From assembly GCF_013364275.1 (NCBI RefSeq), contig NZ_CP054932.1, positions 8,122,001-8,186,000 on the forward strand: a stretch of 64,000 bases of DNA. The letters run 5' to 3'. The notes beneath the pieces are model-generated. The model did not search any database, had not been told where the DNA came from, and was given only the letters and a program-made list of their open reading frames with translations. This document shows, piece after piece, positions 10,202-19,276 of the stretch. Both the position numbers and the translations under genes were made by a program. Source of the DNA: Actinomadura sp. NAK00032. GTDB lineage: Bacteria; Actinomycetota; Actinomycetes; Streptosporangiales; Streptosporangiaceae. The stretch's first letter is position 1. Each line of letters starts with the position of its first letter.

Positions 10202-11464
10202 TCAATGGGGGGTGGCGGTGGCCAGGGCGGCTTTCACGAGGGTGGGCGGGAGGGCGGTGCGCTCCACGCGGACGTCGTCGCAGCCGACCCAGGCCGCGGC
10301 GCGCCAGAGGGCGGTGGCGAGGGCCGCCGCCGAGGTCTCGGTGCGCGCGGCGGTGCGGGTGGCCCAGGGCTCCAGGGACGCCTGGCGGGCGATGAGGGTG
10401 CGTCCCTCCCGGGCCGGGTCGACCCGTCCGATGAGGCGGCCGCCGGCGAGGAGCGGCATCGCGAAGTATCCGTGGACGCGCTTGCCCTTCGGGACGTACG
10501 CCTCCAGGCGGTGGTCGAACCCGAAGACGCGGGACGCGCGGGCGCGGTCCCAGACGAGGGAGTCGAAGGGCGAGAGCAGGGTGGTGGCGTGCCTGCCCTT
10601 GGGCGGGGCCGCCAGCGCGTCGGGGTCGGCCCAGGCGCGCTGCGACCACCCGGCGACCGCGGCGGGGACGAGCCCGGTCGCCTCGATCACGCGGTCGACC
10701 TGGTCCTGCTTGATCCGGTAGTAGTCGGCGAGGTCGCCGCGGGTGGCCACGCCCAGGGCACGTCCGGCGCGGGCGACCAGTGCGGTCAGGCAGGCGTCGT
10801 CGTCCAGGTCCTGGGCGAGCAGTTCGGAGGGGACGGCGCGCTCGGCCAGGTCGTAGACGCGGCGCCAGCCGACCCGCTCGACGCAGACGACCTCGCCGAT
10901 GTCCAGCAGCCACTCGATGCCGATCTTGTGGTCGCTCCAGTCCCACCACTCGGCGCTCGCCTTGGCGCCGCCGAGCTCCTTGGTGGTGAGCGGGCCGTCC
11001 GCCTTGAGCCGGGCGCGGATCTCGTCGCAGACGCCCTCCGGCACCTTGTGCCAGCGCCACCCGCGCCGCAGGTACGCGCGCCGCCGGAACGCGAACAGCG
11101 GCCAGTCGGCCATCGGGATCACGGACGCCGCATGCGCCCAGTACTCGAACGCCCCGTACCCGCCGCGCGGAGCCCGCCCTGAACCGTTTCCGCCGGAGCC
11201 ACGTCCGCTCGCACCCCAGTAGGCGGCCTCAATGGCGCTGCGGCTCACCGTCCCCAGGCGCGCGTAGGGCACCAGTTCATGAGACCGCGCCAGGACTGAG
11301 ATCGTGTCGAGCTGGACGGCGCCGAGCCGCTCCAGCATGGCCGGAACCCCGCCTTTCGGACGCGCGCCCAGAAACCCTTGCGCACGCAGCTGGAGCCGCC
11401 GCGCCTCGTCCGCCCCGAGCCCGACCTCGCCACCGGCCTGTGTCCCGCCTGCCATCTCCACCAC
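10202..11464 (-). CDS. Winged-helix DNA glycosylase, AlkZ/YcaQ-like
   Basis: A 420-residue protein of the HTH_42 superfamily, which includes the crosslink-repair glycosylases AlkZ and YcaQ. The family hallmark is seen near residue 50 as G-A-V-Q-L-D-T-I-S-V-L-A-R-S-H, where the Q-x-D residues are catalytic in AlkZ. Further family-like segments are F-E-Y-W-A-H-A-A near 105 and L-L-S-P-F-D-S-L-V-W-D-R near 295. A role in unhooking alkylated or crosslinked bases is inferred. The N-terminus has a competing ATG three codons in, and the frame begins at GTG 11464. It lies alone between convergent and codirectional neighbours; I see no operon partner. Confidence 0.85.
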   Translation of the reverse strand: MVEMAGGTQAGGEVGLGADEARRLQLRAQGFLGARPKGGVPAMLERLGAVQLDTISVLARSHELVPYARLGTVSRSAIEAAYWGASGRGSGGNGSGRAPRGGYGAFEYWAHAASVIPMADWPLFAFRRRAYLRRGWRWHKVPEGVCDEIRARLKADGPLTTKELGGAKASAEWWDWSDHKIGIEWLLDIGEVVCVERVGWRRVYDLAERAVPSELLAQDLDDDACLTALVARAGRALGVATRGDLADYYRIKQDQVDRVIEATGLVPAAVAGWSQRAWADPDALAAPPKGRHATTLLSPFDSLVWDRARASRVFGFDHRLEAYVPKGKRVHGYFAMPLLAGGRLIGRVDPAREGRTLIARQASLEPWATRTAARTETSAAALATALWRAAAWVGCDDVRVERTALPPTLVKAALATATPH

Positions 11465-11528
11465 GCCCGCGATGCTACGTCACAACACCGACAAAACCGG
11501 ATTGCCGGTCTCCGACCGGGGGCGGGGG

Positions 11529-12287
11529 TCAGGTGATCTCTAGGAGTTTCTCGCGGACGGCGTAGACGACGGCCTCCATGCGGGAGTGGAGCTGGAGCTT
11601 CTCCAGGATGTTGCGGACGTGGTTCTTCACGGTGTTCTCGGAGATGAACAGCTCGCGGGCGATCTCGCGGTTGCCGAGGCCGCGGGCGACGAGGCGCAGG
11701 ACCTCCATCTCGCGGTCGGTGAGGCGCGGCGCGGGGACCTGCTGCGTCCGCTCCTCGCTGCGCTTGGCCAGCGCGGCGAACTCGGTGATGAGCTTGGACG
11801 CCATCGACGGGCTGATCAGCGACTGACCGCCGTGCACCGCGCGGACGGCCTGCGGGACCTCGTCGATGGAGATCTCCTTGAGCAGGTAGCCGCTGGCCCC
11901 GGCCTTGATCGCCTCGAAGAGGTCCTCCTCCTCGTCGCTGATGGTCAGCATGACGATCTTGGCGCTGGGCGCGGCGTCCTTGATGGCGGTGCAGGCCTCG
12001 ATGCCGCTGCGGCGCGGCATCCGGATGTCCATCAGGACGATGTCGGGCAGCAGGTCGCCGGCCATCTCGACGGCCTCGTGCCCGTCCCCGCCCTCGCCGA
12101 TGACCTCGATGTCGTCCTCACCCTGGAGGACCATCTCCAGGCCTCTGCGGAACAGCGCATGGTCGTCGACGATGAGCACGCGGATGGGGTCGGCCGCTCC
12201 GGCCGGCGGCGCGGCGTCACGGCCGGCGGGGGCGCCGGTCTGACGAGGTACCGCCGCGGCGTCGCGAGTCTCGGGCTTCTCGCTCAC
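11529..12287 (-). CDS. NarL/LuxR-family response regulator (orphan)
   Basis: A 252-residue response regulator with an unusual N-terminal extension of about 34 residues rich in A and P. The receiver domain starts at I-R-V-L-I-V-D-D-H and the predicted phospho-acceptor is Asp87 (I-V-L-M-D-I-R-M-P). The C-terminal LuxR helix-turn-helix begins at L-T-D-R-E-M-E-V-L-R-L-V, with N-R-E-I-A-R-E-L-F-I-S-E-N-T-V-K-N-H-V. No sensor kinase lies next to it; a regulator in this position between secA and hpf is also known in Streptomyces. Targets cannot be told from sequence. The stop lies 64 nt upstream of the glycosylase start. Confidence 0.9.
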   Translation of the reverse strand: MSEKPETRDAAAVPRQTGAPAGRDAAPPAGAADPIRVLIVDDHALFRRGLEMVLQGEDDIEVIGEGGDGHEAVEMAGDLLPDIVLMDIRMPRRSGIEACTAIKDAAPSAKIVMLTISDEEEDLFEAIKAGASGYLLKEISIDEVPQAVRAVHGGQSLISPSMASKLITEFAALAKRSEERTQQVPAPRLTDREMEVLRLVARGLGNREIARELFISENTVKNHVRNILEKLQLHSRMEAVVYAVREKLLEIT

Positions 12288-12446
12288 CAGAGTCGCGGCG
12301 TGGAGGAGACGCCGCTTCCCCCCTTCACTATTCAGCGATCTGGAACTACCGGAGGGTTGTGGTCCATCGGGTCGTCCTCGGGAACTTACGGGGTCCGGGG
12401 ACGAACCCGGGGGATTTCGGACCGGGGTGTCTCCCGGTCAACCGCC

Positions 12447-12475
12447 GCGCGCCCCGGGAGGTTCCCGGGACGCGC
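12447..12475 (-). terminator. 13-bp hairpin downstream of hpf
   Basis: GCGCGCCCCGGGA (12447-12459) and TCCCGGGACGCGC (12463-12475) pair at 12 of 13 positions around a 3-nt loop. On the minus strand it lies 84 nt after the hpf stop and before the response-regulator gene. Confidence 0.7.
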
Positions 12476-12558
12476 CGGATCGGCTGATGCGCCTTTTCAG
12501 ATCATGGCACGGTTCAGGTGGTGACGTGACGCGTCCGCCGCATCACCGATGCGGAGAG

Positions 12559-13221
12559 TCACTCCTCGACGAGCCTGATGACGCCGTAGTCCCAGCCTCT
12601 TCTCCGGTATACGACCGAGGGGTGCCCGGTGGCCTTGTCGCGGTAAAGGAAGAAATCGTGGCCGACGAGCTCCATCTCGAACAGTGCCTGCTCAATGCCC
12701 ATCGGCTCGGCCTTGTGGAATTTCTCGCGGACGACGAGGGGGCCGTCGCCGTCCATCGGGATCGGCACGAGGCTCTCGTCACGGGACAGGGGCTCGGGCT
12801 CGACCGGCGGCGCGGTCTCCACGGGTTCGGGGACGGGCTCCGGCAGCGCCTCGGGGAGCGGTTCCATCGTCGCGAGCTTGGCGCGGCCCTTGCCGTTCTT
12901 GCCGTGGTTCTTCAGACCGTGGCCCTTGCGCCGCTCGGCGTCGCGGCGCAGCCGCGACTCCAGCTTGTCGAGCGCGAGGTCGAGGGCGCCGTAGCGGTCG
13001 TCGGCGGCGGCTTCGGCCCGGATCACCGGGCCGCGGGAGCGGATCGTCAGCTCCACTCGTTCACGCTGGTCGGCCAGCCGTGGGTTTCGTTCCTCGGACA
13101 CCTCCACATCCACGCGGATGACCTTCTGGTCGAGCCGTTCGATCTTCGCCAGCTTGTTGTCGACATGCCGACGGAACCTGTCGTTGACGTCGGTGTGCCG
13201 GCCCCTCACGGTGATGTTCAC
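12559..13221 (-). CDS. hpf: Ribosome hibernation promoting factor, long form
   Basis: A 220-residue long-form HPF, which dimerises 70S ribosomes into inactive 100S particles. The N-terminal S30AE domain spans residues 1-100 (V-N-I-T-V-R-G-R-H-T-D-V, then the basic segment L-D-K-L-E-S-R-L-R-R-D-A-E-R-R-K). A P/E-rich linker follows to about 155. The C-terminal dimerisation domain contains M-E-L-V-G-H-D-F-F-L-Y-R-D and V-V-Y-R-R-R-G-W-D-Y-G-V-I-R-L. The start is GTG at 13221, chosen because the domain begins there and a G-rich ribosome site precedes it; the open frame runs further but upstream residues look non-coding. A good promoter 350 nt upstream predicts a long leader. Confidence 0.94.
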   Translation of the reverse strand: MNITVRGRHTDVNDRFRRHVDNKLAKIERLDQKVIRVDVEVSEERNPRLADQRERVELTIRSRGPVIRAEAAADDRYGALDLALDKLESRLRRDAERRKGHGLKNHGKNGKGRAKLATMEPLPEALPEPVPEPVETAPPVEPEPLSRDESLVPIPMDGDGPLVVREKFHKAEPMGIEQALFEMELVGHDFFLYRDKATGHPSVVYRRRGWDYGVIRLVEE

Positions 13222-13966
13222 GCGGGACCCCCCTTCTCCCGGTTGCGCTTGTCGCCCTGCCCGGGGACCTGCCGGCCCCGAACGGGCACCACAGGACGGT
13301 GGGTCGCACCCGCCCGGCCGACCTGGTCTTCGTCCCCACATCCGCCTGCTGAGGGGCTCGCGGCGCTCTCGCCACTACTGCCCTTCTCCCGGTTCGGGGG
13401 ATGTCGGATCCCCCGTTGGGGCAGGACTTACCTCTAAGGCGCACCGTGATCGGTCGACGAGAAGTCGCCTTACGTGGGCCGTTTCGCCTGCGCCTGGCAT
13501 CGGCTAGCCGGACCGTCTGCCGTGCTCCTGACGAGCACTGCGATCCAACGCAACCACGGACCCGGGCGGGTGCCATGTCAGGAACGCTAACCCCTTACGC
13601 GACGAATGTCAGGGGGGTGGACGGAGGAAAAACTCACGGACCGTCATCGATGACTGCCGCAGCGGGTTCCCCTGACGCCCCTCCACCTCCCCGGAACCCC
13701 GACGGGCTCGGCGATCCCGCCGCCGGCGCCCGCCCAGGTCAGGCACCACTGGCCTCGCGGTGAGTTTGAGAAATCTCTACTTCCTTCATGGCGAGATGTG
13801 ACCCGCACGCCCCCATACACCCCCTCAATCCAGGACAAGCCAGACGCCCCCGGCTACACACCGTTGCTCACCACCGCCCCACGCCCAAAAAGTGAAGAAA
13901 GTCACCGTTCGCCCGATCTCCTCACCACCACACAACCGCCGCCGTCGCCACACAGGGGGTTAGGGG
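13222..13966. other. Intergenic region between hpf and comF, 745 bp, no gene seen
   Basis: No frame combines a ribosome site with actinomycete codon bias. The one clear element is a minus-strand promoter at 13584-13612 directed at hpf. Confidence 0.6.
13584..13612 (-). promoter_or_regulatory. Candidate hpf promoter
   Basis: On the minus strand CTGACA (13612-13607) is separated by exactly 17 nt from TAGCGT (13589-13584), a good housekeeping-type promoter. The start point would be near 13577, giving a leader of about 355 nt before the hpf GTG. Confidence 0.6.
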
Positions 13967-14740
13967 TTACCAGGGGCGGTGGCGGGGGGTGGCTGCGATG
14001 GTGGCCGTGGCGGTCACTTCGGCGCCTGCCGCGCGTAGGGCGCGAGCCGCCTCCGCCAGGGACGCGCCCGTTGTGACCACGTCGTCCACCAGCACCACTC
14101 GCCGCCCGGCGACGCATGGCCGCGCCTCCACGGCCCCTTGCACGTTGGCCGCCCGCTGCCGTGCCGTGAGCCCGACCTGGTCGGCGACCCGGCCGCGCTG
14201 CCGCAGCGCGTCCATCATGGACACCGGCACGCCCTCCGCCCACAGACGGCGCACCGCGATCTCGACCAACCCGCGCAGCGGATCATGGCCTCGCCGCCGC
14301 ACCGCCCCCCGCCCCGATGGCACCCACACCACCACCGGCCCCGCTTGAACGTCCTCCAAGCGCGCATCCCCCGCCGTCGACGCGCCTTTCGAGGGGACCG
14401 CCGCGCCCTTCGGGGATACCGCCGCGCCCTTCTGCGGGACCGCCGTGCCCTTCGAGGGGCCGGTCAGGGTTGCCTGGACGGCTGTTGCCAGAGCTTCGCC
14501 TAAGGGGGCGGCTAAGGCGGTGCGGCCTCGTTCCTTGTAGGCGGCCAGGATCGTGCGCAGGGGGCCTTCGTAGGCGGCGACCGTCCAAGGGGGCGGGATG
14601 CCGGCCGTCGCGGCTCTGACGGGCCGTGCAGAGGCTCGTAGGGGCCTTGCGCACGTGTCGCACAGCAGCACGGGCTCCTGCCCGCAGCCCGCGCACTGCT
14701 CGGGCAGCAGCAGATCGATCAGGTCGCGCAGGAATCTCAT
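13967..14740 (-). CDS. comF: ComF-family phosphoribosyltransferase-like protein
   Basis: A 257-residue ComF-family protein. An N-terminal zinc ribbon is formed by C-A-G-C-G and C-D-T-C (residues 15-35), followed by E-G-P-L-R-T-I-L-A-A-Y-K-E-R-G-R. The C-terminal phosphoribosyltransferase motif is V-V-L-V-D-D-V-V-T-T-G-A-S-L near residue 220. ComF proteins are linked to DNA uptake or recombination, but their role in actinomycetes is unsettled. Residues of about 95-125 are an inserted near-repeat, A-V-P-Q-K-G-A-A-V-S-P-K-G-A-A-V, encoded by tandem 21-bp repeats. The start ATG at 14740 (M-R-F-L-R-D-L) fits the family; the frame is open to 14845. Confidence 0.88.
   Translation of the reverse strand: MRFLRDLIDLLLPEQCAGCGQEPVLLCDTCARPLRASARPVRAATAGIPPPWTVAAYEGPLRTILAAYKERGRTALAAPLGEALATAVQATLTGPSKGTAVPQKGAAVSPKGAAVPSKGASTAGDARLEDVQAGPVVVWVPSGRGAVRRRGHDPLRGLVEIAVRRLWAEGVPVSMMDALRQRGRVADQVGLTARQRAANVQGAVEARPCVAGRRVVLVDDVVTTGASLAEAARALRAAGAEVTATATIAATPRHRPW
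14380..14460. repeat. Tandem repeat of about 21 bp inside comF
   Basis: Four imperfect copies of a unit containing GACCGCCGCGCCCTTC lie in tandem. They encode the K-G-A-A-V-P-type repeats between the two ComF domains and keep the frame, so their number could vary between strains. Confidence 0.7.
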
Positions 14741-14862
14741 GCGGTCGACAGTGCCGCTCCGGGCCGCTGGGCGCCCCGCACTCCCGTAACTGTGGATAAC
14801 TCCGGCGAGCCGAGGGCTTCGAGCATCCGGCCCCAGGCGCCTCACGGCAGGTGGTGACGGCG

Positions 14863-14879
14863 GGGAACGTGGTGTTCCC
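14863..14879 (-). terminator. Weak hairpin downstream of lpqB
   Basis: GGGAAC and GTTCCC form a 6-bp stem with a 5-nt loop, 65 nt after the lpqB stop on the minus strand. Confidence 0.35.
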
Positions 14880-14943
14880 GCTGTTGGGGGCGGCTTGACC
14901 GATGGGGCCGGCAGTCCGCTCCCTCAGCGGGAGTTGGGGTGGT

Positions 14944-16734
14944 TCAGCGCGGGTAGCTGGGGTCCTTGGCGGGGGTCGGGCATAGCCAGGGGCTGTAGGA
15001 GTTGCTTGGGGCGCTCTGGCGGCAGATCTGGTCCTTGCCGGACGAGCGGGTGCCGATCAGGATCGGAGCGCCGGGGGCGGCGGCGATGGTGCGGGGCTCG
15101 CCCAAAGAGCCGACGCCCAGGGGGATGATGGCGCTGCCGCTGATCGGCATCAGGAACGGCAGGGTTTGGGAGTCCCGCTTGGCGCGGCCCAACACGGCCA
15201 AGGTGTTGTAGTCGCGCCAGGACAGGTCGACGGCGTCCTGGAGTTCGGAGCTCACCGGGAGGAACGAGCCGACGTCCAGGGAGCCGTCCGGGTCGTGGGC
15301 TATGCGGCCCAACTGCACCTGGGGGCGGCCGTCGATGCGGGCTATGACGGCGGCGCGGACGCCGTCGCGGGCCACGTGGAAGGCCAGGACCTGGCGGCCG
15401 CCAAGGCCCCAGTGGGCGGCGCGCACGGGCGGTTTGCCGGGGCGGCGCACCCACAGCCAGGACGCGTCCTTCGTGCTCTCCACGGCCCACAGGGTGCCGT
15501 CGCCGCTCCAGGACGGCGCCGTGAAGCGGGCGCCCCGGTGGGCGGTGAGCAGGACGCGGGGGCTGGGCGCACCGGTGACGGGGGCGGCGACCAGCAGTTG
15601 GGTGCCGTCGCTGCTGAGGCCGGCGAACTCCTGGTAGCCGGGGGCGACGGCGGGGTGGGACAGGTATCCGGCGGCGCCGGTCACGAGGGGCTGGGCGCGG
15701 TCGCCCTCCAGGGTGCCGATGAAGCCGGACGGCCCGACGACGTAGGCGTTCTGGTGGGCGCCCTCCTGCGAGGCGGCGCCGTCGGGCGAGTTCTCCTGCC
15801 AGCCGTTCATGGGCTGGGTGGCGTCCATGTCGTCGGGGGCGACGGTCTCCCCGTCGATCTGCAGGCGCCACTGCTTGATCTCGGACAGCTGCCGCATCGT
15901 CCAGCTGAGCTGGGCGGACATGCGGTCGACGTCGCCGCCGCGGGCCTCCTTGGTGAGGTCGACGGTCGCGACCTCCTTCTCGATCTGGACGCCGCGGCGC
16001 AGCCGGGTGCCCTCCGGGAAGGCGCTGTCGACGGCGCCGGCGAGCCAGGACGTGGGCCCGGCGAGCAGGGCCTGGACGAGCTGGGTCGGCAGCGCCTGCC
16101 GGTTCGCGACCGGGAGGAAGACCCCGTTGGGGACGAGGGTGTGCCGGTCGGGCGCGAAGAAGAACAGGTTGACGGTGCGCATGGCGCGCTCGACGTCGTC
16201 CTTGGTGAGCAGGAGGCCGGACTTCTCGTCGCCGGGCAGACCGGTGATGCGCCAGACGCCCTGCGGGGTCTTGCTGAGCTGGTAGACGGCCTCGAACTCC
16301 TTCGGGGACGCCGTGTACTGGCCGTCGGCGGTGATGGTGCCGAGCTCCTCGCCGGTGACCCGCACGGCGGCCTGGTTCCCGGCCGACTTGATCACGTGCG
16401 GGTCGGTGACGCGGCTCGCGAGGACGGTCACCGAGGGGCGCAGGCCGGGGTTCCATGATGTCCGGCCGCCGAGGTACATCTTGGCGACCTTGTGGCCGTC
16501 GTCGAAGCTGGCGGACGCGGCGAGGAACCCCGAGACGATCTCGGCGGGCCCCCAGTCGGGCCGCGGTTTGACGGGGATGAGCCGGACGTAGGGGTCGTCG
16601 ACGCGCTCGGCGCGCTCGGCGGGCCTGCCGCTGACGACCTGCCCGCCGCTCGGCACGTTCGCGCAGCCGGCGCCGCCGAGGACGAGCACGGCGAGCGTCA
16701 GCAGGCTGGTGATGCGCCCGGTGCACGCGCTCAT
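14944..16734 (-). CDS. lpqB: Lipoprotein LpqB, MtrAB accessory factor
   Basis: A 596-residue lipoprotein that in mycobacteria binds the extracellular part of MtrB and tunes signalling. The N-terminal signal peptide ends in a lipobox with the lipidated residue Cys24 (G-G-A-G-C-A-N-V-P-S-G-G). A GerMN-like domain covers about residues 200-310 and a beta-propeller-like region the rest, as in known LpqB proteins. The start ATG at 16734 overlaps the mtrB stop by 4 nt, so mtrA-mtrB-lpqB are one coupled unit. The open frame extends upstream, but only as mtrB overlap. Confidence 0.95.
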   Translation of the reverse strand: MSACTGRITSLLTLAVLVLGGAGCANVPSGGQVVSGRPAERAERVDDPYVRLIPVKPRPDWGPAEIVSGFLAASASFDDGHKVAKMYLGGRTSWNPGLRPSVTVLASRVTDPHVIKSAGNQAAVRVTGEELGTITADGQYTASPKEFEAVYQLSKTPQGVWRITGLPGDEKSGLLLTKDDVERAMRTVNLFFFAPDRHTLVPNGVFLPVANRQALPTQLVQALLAGPTSWLAGAVDSAFPEGTRLRRGVQIEKEVATVDLTKEARGGDVDRMSAQLSWTMRQLSEIKQWRLQIDGETVAPDDMDATQPMNGWQENSPDGAASQEGAHQNAYVVGPSGFIGTLEGDRAQPLVTGAAGYLSHPAVAPGYQEFAGLSSDGTQLLVAAPVTGAPSPRVLLTAHRGARFTAPSWSGDGTLWAVESTKDASWLWVRRPGKPPVRAAHWGLGGRQVLAFHVARDGVRAAVIARIDGRPQVQLGRIAHDPDGSLDVGSFLPVSSELQDAVDLSWRDYNTLAVLGRAKRDSQTLPFLMPISGSAIIPLGVGSLGEPRTIAAAPGAPILIGTRSSGKDQICRQSAPSNSYSPWLCPTPAKDPSYPR

Positions 16735-18368
16735 TCGCTCGCCTCCAACTCCGCGAACAGGGGCCGCGCGTCGCCGGCGCCGGGCGGGACGAGCGGGAGC
16801 GGCGAGCCGCGCAGCTCGGCTCCGGCGACGCGGGGCAGCGACAGGCGGAACTGGGAGCCCGCGCCGGGCTCGCCCCACGCCTGCAGCCAGCCGCCGTGCA
16901 GCTGCGCGTCCTCGCGGGAGATCGCCAGGCCGAGCCCGGTGCCGCCGGTGGTGCGGGCGCGGGCCGGGTCGGCGCGCCAGAAGCGGTCGAAGACCATCTG
17001 CCCTTCCCCGGGTTTGAGGCCGACGCCGTGGTCGCGGACGGCGACGGCGACGGCGTCGCGGTCGGCGGCGACGGAGATGACGATGTCCTCGCCCTCGCCG
17101 TGCTCGACGGCGTTGACGACGAGGTTGCGCAGGATGCGCTCGACGCGGCGCCGGTCGACCTCCGCCATGCAGGGTTCGCCGGGCAGCTGCAGGACGACCT
17201 TGCTGCCCTTGCGCTCGGCGAGGCCCTGGATGTCGCCGACGACGCGCAGCACGAGGTCGCGCATGTCGAGGGATTCGGCGTCGAGCGTGGCGGCGCCGGC
17301 GTCGTGGCGGCTGATCTCCAGGAGGTCGGCGAGCAGGGACTCGAAGCGTTCGAGCTGGCTCTGCAGCAGCTCGGCGGACCGTCCGACGGCGGGGTCGTCG
17401 AAGGTGTCGCGGTATTCGTAGAGCATGTCCGCGGCGATCCTGATGGTGGTCAGGGGCGTGCGGAGCTCGTGGGAGACGTCGGAGACGAACTGGCGCTGCA
17501 CCTGCGACAGGTCCTCCAGTTCGCCGATCTTCTCCTGGAGGTTCGCGGCCATCTCGTTGAAGGAGCGGGCGAGGCGCGCCAGGTCGTCCTCACCGCGGAC
17601 CCTCATGCGTTCTTCCAGACGGCCTGCGGCGAGCCGCTGCGCCCCTTGCGCGGCCAACCGCACCGGTATGACGACCTGGCGGGTGACCAGTGAGGCGATC
17701 GCGGCCAAGAGCAGCACCAGGACGATGCCCACTCCGGACAGGGAGCGGCTGACGGTAGTGAGGGTCTGCTGTTCCTGCGTCAGGGGGAACAGGTAGTACA
17801 GCTCGAACTGGCCGGTGCGGCCGCCGACGATGAGGCCGCGTTCATCCGCCCTGCCCCCGAGGTAGGACAGCTTGCCGTAGGTGTAGGCACGTGAACCGGC
17901 GGGCGCGGTCTTCAGCTCCTCGCGGAGCCGCTTCGGGACGCTCTCAGGCCGCAGCTCGTTCGTCGTGTACCCGTCGAAGTACTGCTCGTTGGTGTCGCGG
18001 ATGTAGACCTCGTAGAGGCCGGACGGGCCGCTGCGCGACTTCAGGCGGTCGATGGTCGAGTTGAGCCTGCTGCCGTCCCCGGCGGAGTTGCCCAGATCGC
18101 GCTGGACCTGCGCCAGGCCGTCGTCCAGCTGGAGCCGGGCCGCCTTTACCTTGCCGTCCATGAGCGCCGACGAGACCTGCTGCATCAGGAACGCGCCCAG
18201 GATCGCCACCACGATCGCCGAGATGAACAGCGTGGACGTGACGACGCGGACCTGGATCGACCGGCGCCAGCGCAAGTAGGCGGCGCCGACGGCGCCGCTC
18301 AGCAGGCGCCGCAGCCTGCCCAGGGCACGACGGACGTACCGCTTCGCCCGCCTCATGTCCGCTTTCAT
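16731..18368 (-). CDS. mtrB: Sensor histidine kinase MtrB
   Basis: A 545-residue membrane histidine kinase. Two membrane helices (about 43-65 and 212-230) flank an extracellular sensor region, followed by HAMP (about 230-285). The phosphorylated His300 lies in D-V-S-H-E-L-R-T-P-L. The ATPase domain has the N box N-L-V-V-N-A-V-E-H, then D-H-G-V-G-L and G-G-T-G-L-G-L-A-I. It is the cognate kinase of MtrA, controlling cell-wall and division genes. The tail of about 40 residues after the kinase domain is variable. It follows mtrA after 173 nt. Confidence 0.96.
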   Translation of the reverse strand: MKADMRRAKRYVRRALGRLRRLLSGAVGAAYLRWRRSIQVRVVTSTLFISAIVVAILGAFLMQQVSSALMDGKVKAARLQLDDGLAQVQRDLGNSAGDGSRLNSTIDRLKSRSGPSGLYEVYIRDTNEQYFDGYTTNELRPESVPKRLREELKTAPAGSRAYTYGKLSYLGGRADERGLIVGGRTGQFELYYLFPLTQEQQTLTTVSRSLSGVGIVLVLLLAAIASLVTRQVVIPVRLAAQGAQRLAAGRLEERMRVRGEDDLARLARSFNEMAANLQEKIGELEDLSQVQRQFVSDVSHELRTPLTTIRIAADMLYEYRDTFDDPAVGRSAELLQSQLERFESLLADLLEISRHDAGAATLDAESLDMRDLVLRVVGDIQGLAERKGSKVVLQLPGEPCMAEVDRRRVERILRNLVVNAVEHGEGEDIVISVAADRDAVAVAVRDHGVGLKPGEGQMVFDRFWRADPARARTTGGTGLGLAISREDAQLHGGWLQAWGEPGAGSQFRLSLPRVAGAELRGSPLPLVPPGAGDARPLFAELEASE

Positions 18369-18541
18369 GAGGGGTCCGCGAGGCGGCGCAGGGGGCCGCG
18401 CTGGTACTGGACGGTCATCGGCGTGTCACGGGGGACGGGGCGCTGTGACGGAGCGCTGCGATGGGACGGGGCGGGGGCGCCGCCTCGGGGAGTCGTCGTG
18501 CGGGGGCCGGCGCCGCGGGGCCCGCGGGCGGGTCGGGCCCT

Positions 18542-19228
18542 TCAGGCGGGCCCGGCCTTGTAGCCGACACCGCGCACGGTGACGACGATCTCGGGGCGTT
18601 CGGGGTCCTTCTCGATCTTGGCGCGGAGCCGCTGGACGTGCACGTTGACGAGCCGGGTGTCGGCGGCGTGCCGGTAGCCCCACACCTGCTCCAGCAGCAC
18701 CTCGCGGGTGAAGACCTGGCGGGGCTTGCGGGCCAGGGCGACCAGCAGGTCGAACTCCAGCGGGGTCAGCGGGATGTGCCGGTCGCCGCGCTTGACCGAG
18801 TGGCCGGCGACGTCGATGGTGATGTCGCCGATCTGCAGGGTCTCGGGGGCGGGCTCGTCGGTGCGGCGCAGGCGGGCGCGCACCCGCGCCACCAGCTCCT
18901 TGGGCTTGAACGGCTTGACGATGTAGTCGTCGGCGCCCGACTCCAGGCCGAGCACGACGTCCACTGTGTCGCTCTTGGCGGTCAGCATGACGATCGGCAC
19001 GCCCGACTCGGCGCGGATCTGCCGGCACACGTCGATGCCGTCGGCCCCGGGCAGCATCAGGTCGAGCAGCACGAGGTCGGGCCGGGTCTCCCGGAACGCC
19101 TCGAGCGCCTTGTCGCCGTCGTGGACGAACGAGGGCTCGAAACCCTCGCCCCTCAGCACGATGCCGAGCATTTCGGCGAGCGCGAGGTCGTCGTCGACGA
19201 CCAGTACACGTCCTCTCATGGCCCTCAT
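18542..19228 (-). CDS. mtrA: Response regulator MtrA
   Basis: A 228-residue OmpR-family regulator. The receiver begins L-V-V-D-D-D; the acceptor is Asp56 in V-L-L-D-L-M-L-P-G, the same residue number as in the Mycobacterium protein. The winged-helix domain carries L-T-P-L-E-F-D-L-L-V-A-L-A-R-K-P-R-Q-V-F. The C-terminus V-R-G-V-G-Y-K-A-G-P is near identical to mycobacterial MtrA. MtrA controls wall hydrolases, division and, in Streptomyces, development. The ATG at 19228 gives an N-terminus of the same length as the mycobacterial protein. Its promoter region shares inverted ACCTTG repeats with the divergent gene. Confidence 0.97.
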   Translation of the reverse strand: MRAMRGRVLVVDDDLALAEMLGIVLRGEGFEPSFVHDGDKALEAFRETRPDLVLLDLMLPGADGIDVCRQIRAESGVPIVMLTAKSDTVDVVLGLESGADDYIVKPFKPKELVARVRARLRRTDEPAPETLQIGDITIDVAGHSVKRGDRHIPLTPLEFDLLVALARKPRQVFTREVLLEQVWGYRHAADTRLVNVHVQRLRAKIEKDPERPEIVVTVRGVGYKAGPA

Positions 19229-19276
19229 CGTCGCAAAGTCGGGGTTCGGTGGAGTGGTGCGCGATGCTCCGGCGCC

